Below, piece by piece: positions 19,856 to 27,542 of a stretch of DNA of 33,087 nt. The notes below the pieces were generated by a model, which did not search any database, had not been told where the DNA came from, and worked only from the letters and a program-made list of their open reading frames with translations. This DNA is from Zelonia costaricensis (Eukaryota; Euglenozoa; Kinetoplastea; Trypanosomatida; Trypanosomatidae), in the NCBI GenBank assembly GCA_030849075.1, contig JASAOO010003259.1, positions 1-33,087 on the forward strand. The letters run 5' to 3'. Each line of letters begins with the position of its first letter. Position 1 is the first letter of the stretch. A program made the translations under genes and the position numbers.

Positions 19856-20296
19856 ATGACTGAGGTTCAGCTCAAGACTCTGCTGCAGGGTGTGGCGGCT
19901 GAGCGAGGTGCCACCGTGAGCTGCCGCGACCCGTCGGCGCTGGAGATGCTGCTGCGCATCGGCAATGCAGACGCCTACCGCGGCTGCGTGTCGGCCATCT
20001 TCCACAGCACGACGCCGGCCGACTCGAGTGGCTTGGCCGGCTCAGCAGCGGCGTCAGCATCAGCGGGTGCCGCCTCAGGGCACATGTTGTTTGTCAGTGA
20101 GCGCTACGCACGTCGCGTGGAGGAGGAGGTGCAGCTCTGGCTGGACCCCTTCAAAGCGGGTGCGTCGGCGGCCACGGCGGCGGTCACCGCAGGGAGCAGC
20201 AGCGGCAACGAGCGCAAGCGCAGACGCAGCGGGGCAGAGGTCGACGACGAGTCCGACAGCGAAGACGAGTTTAGCGGCGAGAGCGACTCGGACTGA
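19856..20296 (+). CDS. Small 146-aa protein with basic patch and acidic Ser/Asp/Glu tail
   Basis: I do not recognise the family. Residues 1-55 form an ordered-looking region (TEVQLKTLLQGVAAERGATV, then LEMLLRIGNADAYRGC). An Ala/Ser-rich spacer follows, then a second ordered segment (HMLFVSERYARRVEEEVQLWL). A basic cluster (ERKRRRSG, about 118-125) resembles a nuclear localisation signal, and the last 20 residues are almost entirely Asp, Glu and Ser, including likely casein kinase 2 sites. Basic patch plus acidic tail is common among chromatin and nucleolar proteins, so nuclear location is a reasonable inference. The start lies 20 nt after the AG at 19835-19836. Confidence 0.75.
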   Translation: MTEVQLKTLLQGVAAERGATVSCRDPSALEMLLRIGNADAYRGCVSAIFHSTTPADSSGLAGSAAASASAGAASGHMLFVSERYARRVEEEVQLWLDPFKAGASAATAAVTAGSSSGNERKRRRSGAEVDDESDSEDEFSGESDSD

Positions 20297-21151
20297 TGTG
20301 TGCTGGGCCACGCATGTGAGCGTGAGGGTGGAGCACCGATGGTAGGGGCGGCCGACGTGTTTGCCCCCGTTGCCGCCCCCCCCCGCACCGCGTTTGGAGC
20401 CCGTCTGCAGATCAAGCACCTCCCTCCCTCAGATTTTTTTTCTGGTGCACTGGAAAGAGAGACACGCGTCACCACGGTTGGCGGCTGCTCAAGAGCGAAA
20501 GAAGAGAAGATAAAGACCCACGAAAGAACATGAATGTTTGGCCAACCTCCTCCTACGATCTCTTCGCCAGACGTGTACGCGCCTCCGCGTCTGTCCCTCC
20601 TTCAACTCCCGCCACCACGCCGCGCGACACTCTCTCTCTCCCATTTGGGTCCCTCCCCCGCTTTTCCCTCATCCCGCTCGCTCACCACGTGAAGAGTTGC
20701 TCCGCTCACGTTTCGCCTCATCCACCTTCCGTTGCCTGTATCAGCCTCCTTCCCGCGCCCTTCCGTCGCTGCAGCCACGCGCAGCCTCCCTGGCCATATC
20801 AACCCACTGCTCGCGCGCTTTCCAGAGCCACACCCACACACACACACACAAGTGCGTCGTGCCGCTTCGCTCGTTTGCTTGCCGATTTGCCGCAGGTCTT
20901 GTGTTGCGCGTGGTATCTCCTTTTTTTTTTTTGCGTCTCGTCAGTCGCTCGATCCTGCGCTGTTTTTTGTATGGCTTTTGGGTTTTTGGTTTGTTTCACT
21001 GCGACGTGTGGTGGTGGTGGTTTGACCTTCTTGCCGCGTTTGTGCACAGGTGCGCAGTGATCGTCATCCCGTACGCGGTTTGGACAACGCCTTTCGCTTG
21101 TTGACACATTCCCACACACACACACATCCAGGCTCCCGCTGGAGAGGGATC
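20297..21151 (+). other. Intergenic region and leader of the NYN/WW gene
   Basis: No recognised gene in about 850 nt. It is CT-rich from 20540 to 20830, followed by a CA repeat, a T12 run and TG-rich DNA. Two overlapping frames in 20530-21100 read as Ser/Pro/Phe/Cys-rich low-complexity sequence. Confidence 0.6.
20921..20944 (+). promoter_or_regulatory. Candidate trans-splice acceptor for the NYN/WW gene
   Basis: A run of twelve T (20921-20932) is followed by GCGTCTCGTCAG, with the AG at 20943-20944. It would give a 5' UTR of about 207 nt. A later AG at 21130-21131, after a CA repeat, is an alternative. Confidence 0.6.
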
Positions 21152-23185
21152 ATGCACCTCCTGGTGGATGGCGATTACTTCCTCGGCGGGTTTCGGCCGA
21201 GCGGCGAGGACGCGGTAAAGGCGGCGGTGGAGCGGCTCATGACCGCGGTGGAGGCGCAGCTGCTGCAGCCCGCAGGGGCCGGCACAGCTGCCATGGCAAT
21301 CGTCTCGCGCGTCATCTTCTTCTCCTCGGCGCTGATGGCCGGGCTTGAGGAGTCGGCGCGGGTGTGCCTCATCTCGTCGCTGCGCCGCCTGCGCTTCCAG
21401 ACCTACGTGCTGGAGAGCATCCGCGGCCGCGCCGGCGCCCCGGTCGACGCCGCGCTGTGCACGAAGCTCCTGCAGCTCGCCTTGATGCCCGCCGGCGGGA
21501 TGGTCGGCGGCGGCGCCGGTGGCGCGGGCAACGGGTCGGCGGGCCACGGCGGTAAGGCGGGGCACGCTTTCTGCCTCGTGACGCCCAACGCGTACCTGGC
21601 AACCGCGCTGGAGGTCATCGCGTCGCGCGAGAGCGGCGAGGTGGTCTTTGTCGTGTACGCCGGCGACGACGTGGCGGAGGAGCTGCTTGGCTACGCGTCG
21701 GCCCGCTACGGCGCGAGCGGCGGGGTGGCAACGATGGAGCGGCACGACGGCGTCACCTTCGTGCCGAGCCTGGACGCGGCGGTCGCGGCGCTGGACCTGG
21801 TGCAGGCGCAGGAGCAGGCGACCCTCTCCGTGTCGGCGCTGACCGAGATCCGGGCCCTGCAGGCGCGGCTGCGGCAGCAGGCCCTCTCCAGCACGACCGG
21901 CGCCGCGGTGGCCATGCCCAAGGCGTCACCACCCGCCGCAGCCGGGGCGGCACCAGGGACCGCTGCGCCCAGCCTCGCCGCTGCGCCGCCGCACGTCCCG
22001 GGCGAGCCGGACCTCTTCGCGCCGCCCGGCGCAGTTTCCGGCTCGCACCCGACGGCCCCCGTCGCGTCCTCGTCCTCCGCCTCGTCGCGGCCCAGCAGCC
22101 GCAGCAGCAGCAGCAGCAGCAGCGCGCTGCCGGACGGCGCACAGCCGCCGCCCCCACCGCCGCCGCACATCGCCTCCACCGCGATGCCGGCGACCCGCCT
22201 CGCCGAGCCCGCGGCCGGACCGTCGCTGTTCGAGAATGGCGCCCTGCACACCGTGACGACGGCGACGTCGCCGCCGGCGGTGGTGCAGCACGCGTGCCCG
22301 CCGTCTGTGTTGCCGCCGCCGCCAACGGTGGAGCCGCTCACCGGCGCCGGCGAGCCGATGGTGGCAACGACGCTGCCAGTGGAGTGGGCACTGCTGTACG
22401 ACGCGGTGCGGCAGCGGCACTACTACGCGTACACCGACACGAGCGGCCGCACGCGGGCGACGTGGCAGCACCCGCTAGGGCCGCTGCCGCAGCGGGAGCT
22501 GGAAGAGGCCGTCGCGGCTTGGCGCACCACAGCACCGCCACAGCCACAGGCACAGGCACAGCCACCGCCACCGCCACAGCAGCAGCAGCCACCTCGCGCG
22601 TCTAGCGCCGATGCGCTTCCCGAGGGCTGGGAGGCTCGCGCAGACCCGCAGTCGGGGCGCACCTTCTACGTGGACCACAGGACGAAGAAGACCACGTGGG
22701 AGCGCCCACACGCGCCGGCACCGGCGCAGGGGCCACCGCCACCGAGCGTCGCCGCGCCGTGGGAGGCGCGGGTGGACCCCCGCTCTGGTCGCACCTTTTA
22801 CGTGAACCACGAGACCAAGCAGACAACGTGGGAGCGGCCGTCTTCGGCGATCTCGTCCGTCGCCTCCACGCCGATGCCCGCGGCCGTGCCGCCACCGCCG
22901 CAGCCGCAGCACCAGCACCAGCAGCCGTCTGCCGGCGAGGCAGCCGCCGCGGGCGACGACTGGGTGGCCCGCGTCGACCCTGCCTCCGGCCGCACCTTCT
23001 ACGTGAATGACAAGACGCGGCAGACGAGCTGGACCCGGCCCGCGGGCGCCGCACCGCAGCAGCCGCAGCCGCAGCAAGGCGCGCTGCCGGCGCCGTGGGA
23101 GGCGCGGGTCGACCCCGGCACGGGCCGCACCTTCTACGTCAACCACGCCACCAAGTCCACGACGTGGGAGCGGCCGCAGATGTGA
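21152..23185 (+). CDS. NYN/LabA-like domain protein with five C-terminal WW domains
   Basis: The 677-aa protein starts MHLLVDGDYF, resembling the first strand and acidic motif of NYN/LabA (PIN-like) nuclease domains. The pattern continues with VDAALCTKLLQLAL (Asp99), then FCLVTPNAY (144-148 region), then VVFVVYAGDDVAEELLGYA and FVPSLDAA, as in NYN folds. Where active NYN proteins carry the SxDxDF motif, this one has TPNAY, so catalysis may be altered or lost. Residues 220-400 are Ala/Pro/Ser-rich with a Ser run and a seven-Pro run near 331-337. Five WW domains follow, with tryptophan pairs at 412/438, 493/516, 537/560, 604/627 and 649/672; the last four share GRTFYV. WW domains bind proline-rich ligands and occur in splicing and RNA-processing factors. 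An RNA-processing role is inference. The frame is open upstream to 21050, but the ATG at 21152 begins the recognisable domain. WW confidence is very high; NYN is moderate. Confidence 0.9.
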   Translation: MHLLVDGDYFLGGFRPSGEDAVKAAVERLMTAVEAQLLQPAGAGTAAMAIVSRVIFFSSALMAGLEESARVCLISSLRRLRFQTYVLESIRGRAGAPVDAALCTKLLQLALMPAGGMVGGGAGGAGNGSAGHGGKAGHAFCLVTPNAYLATALEVIASRESGEVVFVVYAGDDVAEELLGYASARYGASGGVATMERHDGVTFVPSLDAAVAALDLVQAQEQATLSVSALTEIRALQARLRQQALSSTTGAAVAMPKASPPAAAGAAPGTAAPSLAAAPPHVPGEPDLFAPPGAVSGSHPTAPVASSSSASSRPSSRSSSSSSSALPDGAQPPPPPPPHIASTAMPATRLAEPAAGPSLFENGALHTVTTATSPPAVVQHACPPSVLPPPPTVEPLTGAGEPMVATTLPVEWALLYDAVRQRHYYAYTDTSGRTRATWQHPLGPLPQRELEEAVAAWRTTAPPQPQAQAQPPPPPQQQQPPRASSADALPEGWEARADPQSGRTFYVDHRTKKTTWERPHAPAPAQGPPPPSVAAPWEARVDPRSGRTFYVNHETKQTTWERPSSAISSVASTPMPAAVPPPPQPQHQHQQPSAGEAAAAGDDWVARVDPASGRTFYVNDKTRQTSWTRPAGAAPQQPQPQQGALPAPWEARVDPGTGRTFYVNHATKSTTWERPQM

Positions 23186-23737
23186 GTCGACAGCGTGGCA
23201 CTGTTCTTGTTGATTTTCCTTTTCTCTCTCTGTCTCCCGTTGTTGCTCTCCCCCCCCCCATTTTTTAGTGGTCCCTCTGTTTGTTGCCTTCGCTGCGCGC
23301 GGTATGGGCAGGCCGGGAAGAAGGCAACGCGGTGGGGGGAGACGCACACACATACACACGGAAAGGGCGGACGGGCAGTGGGGAGAGGCGCGCGTTCTGG
23401 TTTTACCGCGCCTCCCTCACCCCACGCCGCCCCTGCTCCAGCCCCCCCCCCCCCCGCGCCTTCCCCCTCCCTTGGGTTCGTCCCGCTCCACCAAGCCCAC
23501 CAAACCCCCCCCTTCAACACACAGACGCACACAAGCTGAATGAGAAGAGCGCGCTCGAGCGTGTCGACACCCACACGCACGCACGCCGGGCAGCGCAGAC
23601 GGAACGGCCAAGTCCGGCGCCGCCGCGACGCATGCTCCCCCGTGGAGCCCCCTTTGGTCGCAGCCACGCCCCTTCCACTGTCTTTTCTCCTTCGCCCCCG
23701 ACTCAGTCCCAGCCCCGCACATGGGCCAGCGCTCCTA

Positions 23738-23748
23738 TAGTGTAGCGG
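23738..23748 (+). promoter_or_regulatory. tRNA internal promoter, A box
   Basis: TAGTGTAGCGG matches the eukaryotic A-box pattern TRGYNNARNNG. It is part of the tRNA-Gln D-arm and is bound by TFIIIC in known systems. In trypanosomatids, tRNA A and B boxes also help drive neighbouring small RNA genes; no such gene was identified here. Confidence 0.9.
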
Positions 23749-23780
23749 TTATCACCTCGGACTCTGAATCCGATAACCCT

Positions 23781-23791
23781 GGTTCGAGTCC
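23781..23791 (+). promoter_or_regulatory. tRNA internal promoter, B box
   Basis: GGTTCGAGTCC matches the eukaryotic B-box consensus (GGTTCGANTCC) and forms the T-arm of the tRNA. Confidence 0.92.
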
Positions 23792-23804
23792 AGGTAGGAG
23801 TGAC

Positions 23805-23809
23805 TTTTT
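23805..23809 (+). terminator. Pol III T5 terminator
   Basis: Five T begin three bases after the mature 3' end of the tRNA, the usual Pol III termination signal. C-rich DNA follows. Confidence 0.85.
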
Positions 23810-24208
23810 CCCCCTGGGCCAGAGCCCAGCCCCCCTGCTGGAGGCGCCACCAGCGTTCGGCGCGGGATGCGCCAGCGGGTGGCGAAGGTGCAGCGGCAGC
23901 GTGGGTGAAGAGGGACGGTGGATGAGTCACGCAGAGAAGGTGCCGTGCATGTTGCCGTCTCCCGTTGCTGCAGCGCGACATCGGGAGGGCGTACTACACC
24001 ACCTCGTCACGGGTTGGTTGTTGCTTTCCTTTTTTTTGTTTGTTTTGCGCGTTTAGGCGTGTGCGATGGCGGTCATGGCATCCCACGCGGAGTGGAGGCA
24101 GTCTTCAGGGGTTACGCAAGCAACACGAAGGAAAAGAAGAGGAACGGAATCGAGCCACACACGCACACGCGCCAAGCGACCCCTTCGCGCTTTTCGCGCT
24201 TTTCCTTC

Positions 24209-24943
24209 TTACGAGATGCGGGCGTTGCACAGGGACGCCTTGATCGGGCCCTGGGAGGTGGTGAAGGGCTGCCCCTGCCAGCACACGACGCCGTCGGCGT
24301 TGCTGCACACGTCCTTCATCACCTCCTCGAAGTTCTTGGCCAGCTTCTTCTTCAACACGGGCTCGTACGGCATGTCGTGGCCGGCAAACACCACCCGCTC
24401 CCCCACCGGTGTTCCCTCCGGGATGTCCAGCAGCACCACCTTGCGCTCGCCCTGCCCCGCCGACGCGGGGTCGTGCGGGTCCTCGCCGGTGGACGCGCAG
24501 AGCACCATGCCGGCCGACGGGATGCCGCCGATCTTGCGCGGCTCCAGATTCGCGATGACGAGCACGAGGCGGTGCACAAAGTCCTCCTCCTTCACGAACT
24601 CCTGCAGCCCGCTCAGGATCGTGCGCGGCACGTTGTCGCTCAGCGCGTTCAGCTCAGCGCCGAGGTCGATCTTCTCGATGAAGAGCTTCTCGCTCTCCGG
24701 GTGCCGCGAGACCTCGAGCACCTTGCCCACGGCGAAGCAGCACCGCGACATTGCCGTCGCGCTCTCCCCCACGCCCTTTCCAGCCGCCGCACCCGCGCCG
24801 GCCTTCTCCTTCCCCTTCTTCGCTGGAGCCGCAGCCGCTCCACCGGCCGCAGCAGGCGTCGCAGCCGCCGCGAGCTCCGCGATCCACGACTCGACGTACG
24901 GCACCGAGCGGCGCAGCAGCCGGCCTTCCACGTGCGAAGCCAT
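24209..24943 (-). CDS. EMAPII/AIMP1/Arc1-type tRNA-binding protein (multisynthetase complex-associated)
   Basis: The 244-aa protein has an N-terminal segment (1-36) and an Ala/Gly/Lys-rich linker (about 37-62, with KKGKEK). A tRNA-binding OB-fold domain starts near residue 70 (VGKVLEVSRHPESEKLFIEKIDLG) and is followed by an EMAPII-like extension. Diagnostic motifs are HPESEKLFIEKID, PRTILSGL, NLEPRKIGGIPSAGMVLCAS and PEGTPVGERV. Family members (human AIMP1/p43, yeast Arc1p, C-terminal domains of some Met- and Tyr-tRNA synthetases) bind tRNA and scaffold synthetases. A trypanosome multi-synthetase complex contains a protein of this type, and this is a probable orthologue. It acts in the cytosol by family analogy. 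It is the last gene of the minus-strand unit, ending about 400 nt from the tRNA-Gln gene. The ATG at 24943 was chosen as the first in frame. Confidence 0.93.
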   Translation of the reverse strand: MASHVEGRLLRRSVPYVESWIAELAAAATPAAAGGAAAAPAKKGKEKAGAGAAAGKGVGESATAMSRCCFAVGKVLEVSRHPESEKLFIEKIDLGAELNALSDNVPRTILSGLQEFVKEEDFVHRLVLVIANLEPRKIGGIPSAGMVLCASTGEDPHDPASAGQGERKVVLLDIPEGTPVGERVVFAGHDMPYEPVLKKKLAKNFEEVMKDVCSNADGVVCWQGQPFTTSQGPIKASLCNARIS

Positions 24944-25459
24944 GGTGCAAGCCTGTTTGTGTGAGTGTGCAGGTGTGCGTGATTCGGTTAGTTGCAAGCC
25001 TGAAGGAAGGCGTGCGGGTGGACGGTAGCTGTGGTGCTAGTTTTAGTTATCTTTGGAGGAACGGTTGTATTTGAGTGTGTGTGTGTGTATTTGTGAGGCA
25101 GGAGCACGGTACGAAGTTGCTAGAGGAGAAACACTATTGTGTGTGGGTGTGGGTGTGGGTGTGTGGGGTGGGGAGGGGGTGGGGAGTATTGAAGTATGGC
25201 GACGGGGGGATGGGAAGCAAAAGGTGAAGTGGAATAGCAGCATGGCCGCCAGACGGATGCAACCGGCACGCTGAGCTATTCCAAGTGCGTGTGATGTGCG
25301 CGTCCGACGAGTCCTTCGTTGACTATCGTTGCGCGATCAGGTGAAGCCGCTGTCACAGGCTCTTCGTCCTTCTTTTCCCTCCTAGTTGTCGCGCTGAGAC
25401 TAGCGTGAGGCAACCCTTTCCTCCTCCTGCTGCTACACGCTCGCACGGAGCACCTCTAC
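24944..25459 (-). other. Intergenic region before the tRNA-binding protein gene
   Basis: No gene seen. The plus strand is GT/G-rich (25073-25180), which reads as a pyrimidine-rich tract on the coding strand and probably serves as the trans-splicing signal for the tRNA-binding protein. The remainder is the 3' UTR of the 154-aa gene. Confidence 0.7.
25134..25180 (-). promoter_or_regulatory. Candidate trans-splice acceptor tract, minus strand
   Basis: On the minus strand, CCCCACC and CCCACA repeats run into an AG at 25135-25134, about 190 nt before the ATG at 24943. On the plus strand the same bases read as TGTGGG-type repeats. Confidence 0.55.
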
Positions 25460-25924
25460 TCAGCGCTGGAGCTGCGCTTGCTGCTGCATCAGCGCGTCGA
25501 CGTCGGCGCCGCGGATCTCGGCCGGTACGTACAGCAGCGGCCAGCTCGAAAGGTGCGTCGTGTCGTAGCGCTTCTCCATCAGCGCCACCACGTTGGGGAT
25601 TGTCAGCGCGCGCAGCACCGCCGCAACTCCGTCCACGCCCATCGCCTGCACGCCCGACGAGGCAAAGGTCGCCTCAGGCGACGACGCCGCGGCGATGTCC
25701 GCACCACCCGGTGCCGCGGCCTCGTAGCGCCGCCGCGCCCGCTCGACGAGCGTCAAGGCTGCGTAGTAGACGAAGGGGCCGTGCGGTGGGCAGGCCGTGA
25801 GGTGGCAGTAGAGGAGCGCCATGAAGTCCACGCTGCTCTCCAGCACCTGCACACCGGCCGCATCCACGCCCTCCGCGCCACCGTTCCCACTCGCCAGCGC
25901 AGCGGCAGTGTCGCGTTGGAGCAT
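25460..25924 (-). CDS. Unrecognised 154-aa protein
   Basis: I do not recognise this protein. It begins MLQRDTAAALASGNGG. A central helical, hydrophobic segment (SSVDFMALLYCHLTACPPHG, then YYAALTLVERARRRYEAA, about residues 31-70) is followed by an Ala/Ser/Gly-rich spacer. A second ordered segment (VAAVLRALTIPNVVALMEKRYDTTH) and a Gln-rich end (MQQQAQLQ) complete it. It is small and mostly helical, with no clear signal peptide or membrane span. The ATG at 25924 is the first in frame. Acceptor-like AGs lie on the minus strand at 26196-26195 (after a long pyrimidine tract) and at 25935-25934 (after a CA repeat). Confidence 0.75.
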   Translation of the reverse strand: MLQRDTAAALASGNGGAEGVDAAGVQVLESSVDFMALLYCHLTACPPHGPFVYYAALTLVERARRRYEAAAPGGADIAAASSPEATFASSGVQAMGVDGVAAVLRALTIPNVVALMEKRYDTTHLSSWPLLYVPAEIRGADVDALMQQQAQLQR

Positions 25925-26194
25925 CGTGCCCCGCTGTGTGTGTGTGTGTGAGCGAGAAGACAGAGGCACTGCTGTGGCTTCCCCTTTCTGTTCACTCGGT
26001 TGGCGTGATGAGCCCCTGGGCCGGCGCCGCGGTGCACGTTTCTGTGGGCGTGCGCAAGGCGCGCGCGGTGTGGAGCGACAAAGCGAGCTGGATGGAAGCA
26101 GTCACGCAGAGGGGGAGGGAGTGCACGGCATGGAGGAGGAGGAGGTCCGTGGCAAGCATGGTGTGCGAGCGCCGCTGCCAAGCGGTAAACAACT

Positions 26195-26250
26195 CTGCCG
26201 CGTGGACAGGGCGGAGTCGGAGGAGAGCGGGAGGGGAGGGGGGGAGAGAA
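26195..26250 (-). promoter_or_regulatory. Candidate trans-splice acceptor for the 154-aa gene
   Basis: On the minus strand a CT tract (plus-strand purines 26217-26250) is followed by its first AG at 26196-26195, giving a 5' UTR of about 270 nt. Confidence 0.55.
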
Positions 26251-27522
26251 CTCGGAGCCGAGGAAGACGCTTCCTGAGAAGTGCGCGTGGCGAACGCCGC
26301 AGCGGCGGCACGCACACGCATTCGTGCCTCCCCGCCTGCTGTCTGCTCCTCGACCGCCTCTTCCTTGGTTCCCTTGCGCTCTCGGTCACCATCGACCCGC
26401 ACCGAGCGCACGCGCGAGCAACGGGAAGGCGGGGGCGGTAGAGCAGCAAGTCCGTCTTTGTTTTTTTTTTTTTTTTGGATCCCTTACGCAGAAGACTGCG
26501 TCGATGGCACGGCTTACAAGCACAGCTGCGCACACACGGAACTCAACAGAAGGACACGTGTCAAAGCAAGACAAGAAGCAAAAACGGGGAGCGGCGGCAC
26601 CATACACACGAGGTGTGCCGTCCGCCGCGTGCGTCCGCCTGCACACACACCACACCCACGGCATGTAGTCGTAGGCGAGGGAGCCGGGGAACGTCGGACT
26701 GGGCAGAGCGGCGCACAAGCGCGTCAAAGTAAAATAAAACAAAGCAGGGGCGCGGTGCGGGCGAGTGCCGAAGGGCCTGCCCCCTTCACCAGCCGAAGGA
26801 CGGCGTGATGCCACCTCGCCCTCCCGCCAGCCAGCCAACCCGGTGCTTATAGGGTGTCGCGCCCACACACACACACACGCACATTAGACGGTCGCGTGTG
26901 GCCGTAGCGGTATCGCGCACGAAGGCGTTAAAGGGAGGACCACGGCAGGGGAGGAGGGGGGCGGGAGCGCTGTCTGCCTCAGCGGGAGCGTCAGAAGTGA
27001 AAAACAGGGCCGCAGCGAACGGGCGGAGAAGAGCGTGGTCAATGGGGGAAGATGCGCCGCTGCGCCCCGTCGCCGTGGGGGCGAGGGGACGGCGCGCGCG
27101 AGACTAGGCTCGCCAGGTCCGCCGCCACCAAGCTCGCGCCTACGCAACAATAGGAAGAGGGAGCAAGAAATGCGTTGGCACGTCCCTCATCGGTGCGTCG
27201 TGTATGGGCGCAGGACAGAGAGGGAGAGACGGGCACACGGCACACTCGAGGTGAGCTACGCACCCTGTGAAGGGCACAGGGAGGAGAGGAGAGGTGGGGG
27301 GTGCAGGTGGGGAGGGGAGAAAACTGGAGGAAAAACACTGTGTGACAAGCACTAATAGAAAGCGAGCGAGCGGAAGGCATGGGTCTGCCACTTAAGGGTG
27401 CAGCAGACGGGCTTGAACACGAGAAAAGGTAAGCGGGTGTGACGGAGACTTTGGGAGGAGGGAGGGGGAAGGAGGACGTGAACACATACGAATGGAAAAA
27501 CAAAGACGCCAACGAGGGCCCG

Positions 27523-27542
27523 ACACACACACACACACACAC
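27523..27542. repeat. (CA)n microsatellite
   Basis: Uninterrupted CA dinucleotides on the plus strand (TG on the coding strand of this block), in the gene-poor region. Confidence 0.85.

Larger units (their letters stand above)
23731..23802 (+). tRNA. tRNA-Gln (anticodon CTG)
   Basis: The 72-nt cloverleaf folds completely. The acceptor stem is GCTCCTA with TAGGAGT, whose first pair is a G-U wobble. The D-stem is GTG/CAC. The anticodon stem TCGGA/TCCGA encloses the loop CTCTGAA, with anticodon CTG at 23764-23766. The T-stem CCTGG/CCAGG has the loop TTCGAGT. No intron is present, and CCA is not encoded. CTG reads the Gln codon CAG, and the body resembles eukaryotic tRNA-Gln. A-box (23738-23748) and B-box (23781-23791) fit the Pol III consensus. 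It is the only tRNA in the window and lies inside the convergent strand-switch region. Confidence 0.97.
23186..24208. other. Convergent strand-switch region
   Basis: Plus-strand genes end at 23185 and the first minus-strand gene ends at 24209, so the two gene blocks point at each other here. Apart from the tRNA gene no coding sequence was recognised. C/T tracts (about 23245-23265, 23440-23470) dominate the left part; GA-rich patches (about 23895-23940, 24127-24150) and a T-run (about 24030-24037) appear on the right. In trypanosomatids such regions are sites of Pol II termination and often hold Pol III genes. Confidence 0.85.

Noticed and set aside
24066..25028. 320-codon plus-strand open frame over the tRNA-binding protein gene
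   Set aside because: Antisense shadow; Ser/Ala/Arg-rich with no family resemblance, while the minus strand encodes a clear EMAPII-type protein.
25138..25170. Interstitial telomere
   Set aside because: The units are TGTGGG-like, not the trypanosomatid TTAGGG repeat, and are few and imperfect.
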